Both the position numbers and the translations under genes were made by a program. Below the pieces are notes generated by a model. The model was not told the DNA's origin. It did no database searches and saw nothing but the letters and a program-made list of their open reading frames with translations. From positions 1-5,029 of the forward strand of contig UQHJ01000116.1 of NCBI GenBank assembly GCA_900540885.1: a DNA stretch of 5,029 bases, given 5' to 3'. Origin of the DNA: an uncultured Prevotella sp. GTDB lineage: Bacteria; Bacteroidota; Bacteroidia; Bacteroidales; Bacteroidaceae. Shown here one piece after another: positions 1-5,029 of the stretch. The number at the start of each line of letters is the position of its first letter. Position 1 is the first letter of the stretch.

Positions 1-51
1 ACGCGTCGCCCCCAGGTGAGGGCTCGATTCCCCAACTTGGCAATAAGAAAA
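1..51. repeat. Direct repeat copy 1 (51 bases, 108-base period)
   Basis: This stretch matches 109-159 at 48 of 51 positions; the differences are at 22/130, 24/132 and 49/157. The shared core begins ACGCGTCGCCCCCAGGTGAG and ends in a CCCCAACTTGGCAATAAG-like segment. The copy starts at the first base of the window, so its true left boundary is unknown and further copies may lie to the left. It is GC-rich at its 5' half, unlike the AT-rich intergenic DNA elsewhere in the window. Two of the three differences fall where copy 2 has the right arm of a GC-rich stem, so this copy has a weakened version of that stem. No function is recognised; a dispersed or tandem intergenic repeat is the best description. 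Confidence 0.85.
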
Positions 52-59
52 TGTATTGT

Positions 60-96
60 ATTTGCTTGTCAAGGCATTGAGCCTTGTCAAGCAAAT
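60..96. repeat. Hairpin between the two direct repeats; possible terminator for the glycosyltransferase
   Basis: Bases 60-75 and 81-96 are inverted repeats forming a 16-position stem with a single T/T mismatch around a 5-base loop (ATTGA, 76-80). The arms contain TTGTCAAGGC and GCCTTGTCAA. Read on the minus strand, the direction in which the upstream glycosyltransferase is transcribed, the stem is followed about 8 bases later by only a short TTTT run. It could therefore act as a weak terminator about 80 bases past that gene's stop codon. The lack of a strong U-tract makes this uncertain, and it may simply be the structured spacer of the 108-base repeat unit. Confidence 0.6.
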
Positions 97-108
97 GCCG
101 ACGCGGGG

Positions 109-159
109 ACGCGTCGCCCCCAGGTGAGGACGCGATTCCCCAACTTGGCAATAAGAGAA
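109..159. repeat. Direct repeat copy 2 (51 bases, 108-base period)
   Basis: This is the second copy of the element at 1-51, with three differences. Similarity stops just after 159, so this is the right end of the array; the stop codon of the glycosyltransferase lies only 19 bases further right. In this copy CGCGTC (110-115) can pair with GACGCG (129-134), giving a 6-bp GC-only stem with a 13-base loop. The hexamer GACGCG also occurs at 100-105 and 108-113, so alternative pairings are possible. The repeat carries no recognisable protein-coding signature. Confidence 0.85.
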
Positions 160-178
160 GGATTAGCATCTATTCATG

Positions 179-1210
179 TTACTTACGTAGCCAGTGAATG
201 AGGCGATATAGCCAGCTTGTATGACGGGTTGTACCAAGGATGTAGTAGGGGAGAGCAAAGAGGCGTTCATAGGTGTTGAGTTGAGCAAAGATGCGTCTTT
301 TGTACCCTCGGAAGTTAATGTGTTGTTCAAATTCTTTGAAGATTGTTAGAGCAGTCTTTCGTTCGGCAACGCTCATTTCATCGTGGTGCATATAAAGCAA
401 CATCGTGGTGTCTAAATAAAAGTGCATGAGCTGGGTCATCAATTTTAGTCGCTGCTGCTTGTCAGGAAAAACACTACAGAAGGTGTCGTGTAACATCAAA
501 CCCGTTTGCAGGCGTTGAAAGCGCCGCATGGAGAATTGGTGCGTAATCGCATTGGGGTTGCCTTGGTAGTAGTAAAATGTGCCAGGAGCAAAGGCAACTT
601 TGTTGGCGTGCAAGAATTGCATGCGTGTGTTGTACTCATCGCTATCGTAAAAGCGCGTGTCGCTCCGTTTGTCGGCCATCAATGGCATACGCACGAGGCC
701 GAAGCCGTTGATAGAAAAGTCGGCGGCAAGGTAGAAGGCTTCCTGAGGAGAGAGTACTAATTGGTAGTCTTTATTAGGCGGATAGGAGCACGGCCATGTT
801 CCAAGACGATTGTCCGCATATCGCAGTAGCATATCTGGCAGTACGATGTCTGCATTAATCTCTGTGGCACGTTGATAGAGTCTTTCCAGACAGTTGGGCG
901 ACAGGGTGTCGTCTTGCGACATATAAAAGGCATATTCGCCTTTTGCCCATTGACACATGAGCGCAATGTTGCGTGCCACGTTGCCCGTGGGGTCGTTCTC
1001 CTTATGATATATACGTATGCGTGGTTCTTTTTGAGCCAATTGTTTTAATATCTCGTAGCTGTTGTCGCTCGAACCGTCGTCTAAGGCGATGAGTTCCCAG
1101 TTGGTGAAGGTTTGCGCAATTATCGAACCGATGCTTTCGGGCAAATACTTTGAACCATTATATATGGGCATTAGTATCGAAATGTTTGCTTCTGAATTGG
1201 TAGAGGGCAT
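179..1210 (-). CDS. Family 2 glycosyltransferase (GT-A fold)
   Basis: This 343-residue protein is a GT2-type glycosyltransferase, expected to move a sugar from a nucleotide-sugar donor to a cell-surface glycan or lipid-linked acceptor at the cytosolic face of the inner membrane. The N-terminal half shows the family pattern: the strand and turn ISILMPIYNGSKYL (about residues 10-23), the nucleotide-binding DDGSSD (44-49), the GNVARN segment (76-81), and SQDD (98-101) at the position of the metal-binding DXD motif. There is no signal peptide and no clear transmembrane helix. The C-terminal end is aromatic and basic, as expected for peripheral membrane association. The ATG at 1208-1210 was chosen because it lies about 10 codons before the first Rossmann-like strand and just downstream of a candidate promoter. 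The A-rich leader has no Shine-Dalgarno, normal for Bacteroidetes. The gene is divergent from clpB and has no glycan-cluster neighbour in view, so donor and acceptor cannot be named. Family assignment is confident; the specific role in lipopolysaccharide, O-antigen or capsule synthesis is inference. Confidence 0.92.
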   Translation of the reverse strand: MPSTNSEANISILMPIYNGSKYLPESIGSIIAQTFTNWELIALDDGSSDNSYEILKQLAQKEPRIRIYHKENDPTGNVARNIALMCQWAKGEYAFYMSQDDTLSPNCLERLYQRATEINADIVLPDMLLRYADNRLGTWPCSYPPNKDYQLVLSPQEAFYLAADFSINGFGLVRMPLMADKRSDTRFYDSDEYNTRMQFLHANKVAFAPGTFYYYQGNPNAITHQFSMRRFQRLQTGLMLHDTFCSVFPDKQQRLKLMTQLMHFYLDTTMLLYMHHDEMSVAERKTALTIFKEFEQHINFRGYKRRIFAQLNTYERLFALPYYILGTTRHTSWLYRLIHWLRK

Positions 1211-1236
1211 ATAGCGTGTTTATGTTGTTTACTTTA

Positions 1237-1244
1237 CAAAGGTA
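1237..1244 (-). promoter_or_regulatory. Candidate Bacteroidetes -7 promoter element for the glycosyltransferase
   Basis: On the minus strand these bases read TACCTTTG, an exact match to the TAnnTTTG -7 consensus known for the Bacteroidetes primary sigma factor. A TTG that could serve as the -33 element lies at 1269-1267, about 22 bases further upstream, slightly longer than the usual spacing. Transcription would start near 1230 and give a leader of about 20 bases before the ATG at 1210. Position and orientation fit the glycosyltransferase gene well. The assignment rests on the motif only. Confidence 0.55.
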
Positions 1245-1290
1245 CGTTTAACAATCGTAATATTCACAAGTGTCAGTAGATAGATGTTGT

Positions 1291-1312
1291 CTTCTGCCCT
1301 TTTTGGCAGAAG
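1291..1312. repeat. Perfect 8-bp inverted repeat in the divergent promoter region
   Basis: CTTCTGCC (1291-1298) and GGCAGAAG (1305-1312) are perfect inverted complements around a 6-base spacer CTTTTT. Neither strand has a T-run after the second arm, and no gene ends here, so a terminator is unlikely. The site lies about 50 bases upstream of the candidate glycosyltransferase -7 element and about 130 bases upstream of the clpB start. It could be an operator for a dimeric regulator of either gene, or a leader hairpin if clpB has a long 5' untranslated region. It is not the CIRCE heat-shock operator, whose arms are TTAGCACTC and GAGTGCTAA. Confidence 0.45.
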
Positions 1313-1390
1313 TGGGTCGGTGTGTACTGCACAAGTTGTCATTATTTTTAAATATATGTTATAGCCGTCGTGTGCCGAATGTTTTGGCAA

Positions 1391-1398
1391 TGTGTTTG
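1391..1398 (+). promoter_or_regulatory. Weak candidate -7 element for clpB
   Basis: TGTGTTTG differs from the Bacteroidetes consensus TAnnTTTG at one fixed position and lies about 45 bases before the clpB ATG. No convincing TTG -33 element sits at the expected spacing. Another imperfect candidate, TATTTTTA at 1343-1350, lies in the AT-rich block 1341-1362. From sequence alone the clpB promoter remains undecided. The leader just before the ATG (1420-1443) is almost all A and T with no Shine-Dalgarno, which is usual in this phylum. Confidence 0.25.
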
Positions 1399-1443
1399 CA
1401 ATCAAGAGGGCATAAACATTGATAATAATAAAACAATAAATAT

Positions 1444-4047
1444 ATGAATTTCGACAACTTTACAATCAAAGCACAACAGGCTGTTCAACAAGCCGTGGAT
1501 AGTGCGCAACAAAATGGGCAGCAGGCCATTACCCCTGTTCATTTGTTGGCTGGTGTGCTGGCTGTGGGCGAAAACGTTACGAAGTTTATCTTTGGTAAAC
1601 TTGGCGTAAACGAGCGTTCATTGCAAGCTGCCGTTCATCAAGAATTGAGTCGCCAACCTCGTGTGAGTGGTGGTAGTGCGAGTCCATACCTTGACCAAGA
1701 GGCCAATGCTGTGGCACTAAAGGCGCAAGACTTGGCTCGCAAGGGAGGTGACACCTATGTAGGACTCGAACCGATGTTGCAAGCTCTGCTCGAGGTGAAG
1801 AGTGTGGCAGCCCAAATGTTGAAGGACGCTGGCGTAACGGCCGATGGCTTGAAGAAAGCCATTGAGGAATTGCGCGGTGGCCAGAAAGCTACATCGCAAA
1901 GTAGTGAAGATACTTATCAGGCATTGGAGAAGTATGCGCGCAACTTGGTAGAAGAGGCGCGCAATGGTAAACTCGATCCTGTAATTGGTCGTGATGAGGA
2001 AATTCGTCGTGTACTGCAGATCCTTTCGCGTCGTACCAAGAACAATCCGATATTAATAGGTGAGCCGGGTACGGGTAAAACGGCCATTGTAGAAGGGCTG
2101 GCTGAGCGTATTGTAAGAGGCGACGTGCCAGAGAACTTGAAGAATAAGAAACTTTATTCGCTTGATATGGGGGCACTCGTAGCGGGTGCCAAGTACAAGG
2201 GCGAGTTTGAGGAACGTTTGAAGAGCGTCATTAACGAAGTGACTCAGGCTCAAGGCGACATTATCTTGTTTATAGATGAGATTCACACCTTGGTGGGCGC
2301 TGGTAAAGGCGAAGGCGCTATGGACGCTGCCAACATCTTAAAGCCAGCTTTGGCTCGTGGTGAATTGCGTAGCATTGGTGCGACAACGTTGGAGGAGTAT
2401 CAAAAGTACTTTGAAAAGGATAAAGCCTTGGAGCGCCGTTTTCAAACAGTAATGGTAGACGAACCAACGCCTGAAGATGCAATTAGCATCTTACGTGGAT
2501 TGAAAGAACGCTACGAAAATCACCACAAGGTGCGTATTCAAGACGATGCCATTATCGCAGCCGTACAACTTTCACATCGTTATATCTCGGATCGTTTCTT
2601 GCCCGACAAGGCTATTGACTTGATGGATGAAGCGGCAGCTAAGTTGCGTATGGAACGTGATTCTCAACCTGAGGAGTTGGACGAGATAACACGTCGCTTG
2701 CGTCAACTTGAGATTGAGCGCGAAGCAATCAAGCGTGAGAATGATACGCAAAAGTTGGAGCAACTGAATAAAGAAATCTCTGAACTGAGTGAGAAGGAGA
2801 AAGACCTTCGTGCTAAGTGGGAGGGCGAAAAGGAAGTGCTCTCACGCATTCAGCAGGATAAGCAACAGATAGAGCAACTTAAGTTTGAGGCCGAGCGTGC
2901 TGAGCGTGAGGGTGACTATGGTCGCGTAGCTGAAATTCGTTATGGCAAACTCAAACAGTTGGCTGATGACATAACTGCTCAACAAGAGCAGTTGCGTAAT
3001 CGCCAAGGTGCGGAGGCTATGGTGAAGGAAGAGGTTACGGCTGACGACATCGCTGATGTCGTAGCTCGTTGGACGGGCATACCTGTAACGCGAATGCTAC
3101 AGAGTGAACGTGAGAAGTTGCTCCATTTGGAGGAAGAACTGCACAAACGTGTAGTAGGTCAGGACGAGGCTATTGAAGCTGTGGCTGATGCGGTACGTCG
3201 TTCACGTGCAGGACTGCAAGACCCAAAGCGTCCTATCGGTTCGTTCATATTCCTCGGTACAACAGGTGTCGGTAAGACGGAGCTGGCAAAGGCTTTGGCT
3301 GACTACTTATTCAACGATGAGAATATGATGACGCGTATCGATATGAGTGAGTATCAAGAGAAGTTCAGCGTGAGTCGACTCGTTGGTGCACCTCCGGGAT
3401 ATGTTGGTTACGAGGAAGGTGGACAATTGACAGAGGCTGTGCGTCGCAAGCCTTACAGTGTTGTGCTCTTTGATGAAATAGAGAAGGCACACCCTGATGT
3501 GTTTAACATCTTGCTGCAAGTGTTGGATGATGGTCGACTGACTGATAACAAGGGACGTACTGTCAACTTTAAGAACACCATTATCATTATGACTTCAAAC
3601 ATGGGCTCGCAAATGATTCAGCAAAAGCTGGAGGCGATTGCTAACAAGAATGCTGAAGAGCGTGCGCGCATCATTGACGAAACGAAGTCACAGGTGTTGG
3701 ATATGTTGAAGAAGACGATTCGTCCTGAGTTCTTGAACCGTATTGACGACATCATTATGTTCCAGCCCTTGACGCAACCTCAAATTGAGCAGATTGTCCG
3801 CATTCAAATCGGTGGTATACAACGTTTGTTGAAAGAACAAGATGTTGTGCTTGACGTGAGTGATGCAGCAGTTAAGTTGGTTGCTCAGGCAGGTTTCGAT
3901 CCCGAATTTGGTGCTCGTCCTGTAAAGCGTGCTTTGCAGCGTATGTTGCTCAACGACTTGAGTAAGGCACTATTGGCGGGTATGGTAGACAAGATGAAGC
4001 CTATTCATGTTGATGCCGCAGGTGATCGTTTAACCTTCCACAATTAA
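1444..4047 (+). CDS. clpB: ATP-dependent protein disaggregase ClpB
   Basis: ClpB is a hexameric cytosolic AAA+ chaperone that threads aggregated proteins through its central pore using ATP, working with DnaK, DnaJ and GrpE after heat or other stress. The 867 residues match full-length family members (E. coli 857). Domains in order are the substrate-binding N domain (about 1-145), the first ATPase domain, the inserted coiled-coil M domain that contacts DnaK (about 405-525, rich in Glu, Lys and Arg), and the second ATPase domain. In domain 1, Walker A GEPGTGKT is 206-213 (K212), Walker B has D278-E279, the pore tyrosine is Y251, and the arginine fingers are R331-R332. In domain 2, Walker A GTTGVGKT is 605-612 (K611), Walker B has D677-E678, the pore tyrosine is Y653, the arginine finger is R766, and sensor-2 GARP is 823-826. 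All catalytic residues are present, so the protein should be active. The absence of a ClpP-binding IGF/L loop context and the presence of the long M domain separate it from ClpA and ClpC. The ATG at 1444 gives the standard N domain. No ATG or GTG lies at the N-domain junction where E. coli makes its short ClpB form. The gene stands alone, followed by a strong terminator. Confidence 0.98.
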   Translation: MNFDNFTIKAQQAVQQAVDSAQQNGQQAITPVHLLAGVLAVGENVTKFIFGKLGVNERSLQAAVHQELSRQPRVSGGSASPYLDQEANAVALKAQDLARKGGDTYVGLEPMLQALLEVKSVAAQMLKDAGVTADGLKKAIEELRGGQKATSQSSEDTYQALEKYARNLVEEARNGKLDPVIGRDEEIRRVLQILSRRTKNNPILIGEPGTGKTAIVEGLAERIVRGDVPENLKNKKLYSLDMGALVAGAKYKGEFEERLKSVINEVTQAQGDIILFIDEIHTLVGAGKGEGAMDAANILKPALARGELRSIGATTLEEYQKYFEKDKALERRFQTVMVDEPTPEDAISILRGLKERYENHHKVRIQDDAIIAAVQLSHRYISDRFLPDKAIDLMDEAAAKLRMERDSQPEELDEITRRLRQLEIEREAIKRENDTQKLEQLNKEISELSEKEKDLRAKWEGEKEVLSRIQQDKQQIEQLKFEAERAEREGDYGRVAEIRYGKLKQLADDITAQQEQLRNRQGAEAMVKEEVTADDIADVVARWTGIPVTRMLQSEREKLLHLEEELHKRVVGQDEAIEAVADAVRRSRAGLQDPKRPIGSFIFLGTTGVGKTELAKALADYLFNDENMMTRIDMSEYQEKFSVSRLVGAPPGYVGYEEGGQLTEAVRRKPYSVVLFDEIEKAHPDVFNILLQVLDDGRLTDNKGRTVNFKNTIIIMTSNMGSQMIQQKLEAIANKNAEERARIIDETKSQVLDMLKKTIRPEFLNRIDDIIMFQPLTQPQIEQIVRIQIGGIQRLLKEQDVVLDVSDAAVKLVAQAGFDPEFGARPVKRALQRMLLNDLSKALLAGMVDKMKPIHVDAAGDRLTFHN

Positions 4048-4067
4048 TGGAATATTAAGTAATAAGT

Positions 4068-4114
4068 AAAATTGGCCGTGAATTTGTAACAACAACAAAT
4101 GCACGGCCAATTTT
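4068..4114 (+). terminator. Nested intrinsic terminator after clpB, possibly bidirectional
   Basis: AAAATTGGCCGTG (4068-4080) and CACGGCCAATTTT (4102-4114) form a perfect 13-bp stem. The loop holds a second stem, ATTTGT (4082-4087) with ACAAAT (4095-4100), closing a 7-base loop and separated from the outer stem by one A/G mismatch. The hairpin begins 21 bases past the clpB stop. The plus-strand right arm ends in TTTT followed by GTTGG. On the minus strand the right arm also ends in TTTT, followed by ACTTATT, so it can also end transcription from the convergent regulator gene. Confidence 0.85.
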
Positions 4115-4122
4115 GTTGGTAG

Positions 4123-4229
4123 TGAAGTCGTCTGAACTTTTCTGACGAAGATTAGATCTAAACTTTTATCTCTTCTAAATTCAAGATTTGCCTTTATTTT
4201 TGAACTTCATAAAAGTTTAGACGACTTCA
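4123..4229. repeat. 107-base element bounded by 19-bp inverted repeats
   Basis: The left arm 4123-4141 (TGAAGTCGTCTGAACTTTT) pairs with the right arm 4211-4229 (AAAAGTTTAGACGACTTCA) at 18 of 19 positions; the remaining pair is G/T, which still pairs in RNA. The interior is about 69 AT-rich bases. It contains a second partial copy of the left arm, TCTAAACTTTT at 4156-4166, which is perfectly complementary to 4211-4221, and the palindrome TTAGATCTAA at 4152-4161. No reading frame of note lies inside and no clear target-site duplication flanks it. It may be a non-autonomous miniature element, a dispersed intergenic repeat, or a second transcription barrier between the convergent genes. The right arm ends only 11 bases from the regulator's stop codon. 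Confidence 0.75.
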
Positions 4230-4239
4230 ATTTGTGGTC

Positions 4240-5029
4240 TTAGTACTCTTTGGGGTTCACGCCAAAATATTCTTTAAAGCACTTGGTAAAGTAGCTGGGA
4301 GACGAGAACCCCGTTTCGTATGTAACTTGTGATACACTCATGTCGGTGCGGTGGAGCAAGTCGGCCGCCTTCTTAAGGCGCGCTACACGCAAAATCTCGA
4401 TGGGCGAAAGGCCCGTGAGTGATTTGATCTTTCGATATAACTGCGTGCGGCCGATGCCCATTTGGGTGGCCATATCTTCAACGGAGAAGTTGGTATGTTT
4501 AAGATTTTGCTCAATAAGCGATCGGAAGCGTTCGGCAAAAGACTTGTCGAGGTCGCTCACGTCAGACTTGCGTATGTTCGTTTCGTCACCAAAGGCCAGC
4601 TTGAGGCGTCGGCGGTTGGCTATGAGATTGCGCAAGCGTGCACGGAACATGTCGGGGCTAAAGGGCTTGGCAATGTAAGCATCGGCACCGCAGTCGAAGC
4701 TGACTACACGTTGGTCGTCGAGCGTGCAGGCAGTGAGCATCATTACTGGCACGTGAGAGGTCTGCCATTCGTCCTTCAGTCGGCGGCAACACTCCCAACC
4801 ATTCATGACGGGCATCATTACGTCGCACACTACGGCATCGGGTATGATTTGGCGTGCACGGGTTAGGCCCTCTTGTCCGTCGGCTGCTTCGATTACCTTG
4901 TAGTCGCTTCCCAAGAGCAGTTTGATGTAAGAGCGAATGTCCTCATTGTCGTCAATAACCAATACCGTGGGTGGTTCGTCAGCCTCGTTCTCTTTATTAC
5001 CAGAAGGCATAGGTAGCGGTTCGGGGCGT
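4240..5029 (-). CDS. Hybrid two-component system regulator, C-terminal part (receiver plus AraC-type HTH), cut by window edge
   Basis: This is the 3' portion of a signalling gene that continues past the right edge. The frame stays open from the ATG at 5008-5010 to the last base, adding R-P-E-P-L-P, so that ATG is probably internal. Counting from it, the receiver domain spans about 14-130, with acidic pocket D20-D21, phospho-acceptor D63 in CDVMMPVMNGWE, T93 and K115 in KPF. A linker leads to an AraC-family DNA-binding domain (about 155-256) with two helix-turn-helix units, the first around NFSVEDMATQMGIGRTQLYRK and the second around SVSQVTYETGFSSPSYFTKCF, and the protein ends at PKEY. A receiver directly before an AraC domain at the C terminus is the known layout of Bacteroidetes HTCS proteins, whose missing N-terminal part is a periplasmic sensor, histidine kinase and ATPase domain. 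Such proteins usually sense glycan fragments and switch on polysaccharide-utilisation genes. The proline- and acid-rich linker before the receiver fits a kinase-receiver junction. A stand-alone response regulator starting at or just upstream of 5010 is the alternative. Confidence 0.88.
   Translation of the reverse strand, partial: RPEPLPMPSGNKENEADEPPTVLVIDDNEDIRSYIKLLLGSDYKVIEAADGQEGLTRARQIIPDAVVCDVMMPVMNGWECCRRLKDEWQTSHVPVMMLTACTLDDQRVVSFDCGADAYIAKPFSPDMFRARLRNLIANRRRLKLAFGDETNIRKSDVSDLDKSFAERFRSLIEQNLKHTNFSVEDMATQMGIGRTQLYRKIKSLTGLSPIEILRVARLKKAADLLHRTDMSVSQVTYETGFSSPSYFTKCFKEYFGVNPKEY

Noticed and set aside
1..159. CRISPR array
   Set aside because: Only two copies are present, the repeat is 51 bases with internal mismatches, and the 57-base spacer is itself a strong hairpin.
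1..201. Open plus-strand frame across the repeats, possible small repeat protein
   Set aside because: The frame is open mainly because the repeat period is a multiple of three; it has no recognised domain, no leader or promoter, begins outside the window, and its end overlaps the 3' end of the glycosyltransferase on the other strand.
506..760. Plus-strand open frame inside the glycosyltransferase
   Set aside because: It is antisense to a clearly conserved coding region and its translation shows no family features.
1291..1312. Intrinsic terminator
   Set aside because: The hairpin is not followed by a T-run on either strand, and no gene ends nearby.
1211..1443. CIRCE (HrcA) operator upstream of clpB
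   Set aside because: No TTAGCACTC / GAGTGCTAA arms are present; the only clear dyad has an unrelated sequence.
1889..2286. Minus-strand open frames inside clpB
   Set aside because: They overlap the Walker A and B region of ClpB in antisense, and their translations look like random composition.
4340..4866. Plus-strand open frames of 112 and 134 codons opposite the regulator
   Set aside because: They are antisense to the receiver and AraC domains, which show strong family motifs; codon constraint on the real strand explains the openness.
5008..5010. ATG as the true start of the regulator
   Set aside because: The frame remains open to the window edge and the preceding residues look like a linker, so an internal methionine is more likely, though a stand-alone regulator cannot be fully excluded.

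Overview
The window looks like chromosomal DNA from a member of the Bacteroidetes, most likely a Prevotella-type organism. Three things support this. The ClpB resembles Bacteroidales ClpB. The right-edge gene has a receiver domain followed by an AraC-type DNA-binding domain, the C-terminal architecture of the hybrid two-component systems (HTCS) typical of gut and oral Bacteroidetes. The gene leaders are A-rich and lack Shine-Dalgarno sequences, and a TAnnTTTG-type -7 promoter element is visible. The genus is an inference from family resemblance, not a measured match.

Layout, left to right. Positions 1-159 hold two near-identical 51-base direct repeats with a 108-base period, separated by a strong hairpin; the left copy runs to the window edge, so the array may continue outside. 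Positions 179-1210 (minus) encode a GT-A fold, family 2 glycosyltransferase. Positions 1211-1443 are a divergent promoter region with a candidate -7 element for the glycosyltransferase and a perfect 8-bp inverted repeat. Positions 1444-4047 (plus) encode a complete ClpB disaggregase with all catalytic motifs intact. Positions 4048-4239 separate two convergent genes and hold a nested terminator hairpin and a 107-base element bounded by 19-bp inverted repeats. Positions 4240-5029 (minus) hold the 3' part of a regulator gene, cut by the right edge.

The three genes do not form an operon: the glycosyltransferase and clpB are divergent, and clpB and the regulator are convergent. ClpB acts in cytosolic protein quality control together with the DnaK system. 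The glycosyltransferase probably works in surface polysaccharide or lipopolysaccharide assembly. The regulator probably controls a polysaccharide-utilisation or similar locus beyond the right edge. I see no functional link between them beyond adjacency.

The genes themselves are ordinary. The parts that deserve a second look are the non-coding repeats at 1-159 and 4123-4229, both of which look like copies of dispersed or structured elements. I found no tRNA, rRNA, CRISPR array, transposase or obvious novel multi-gene system.
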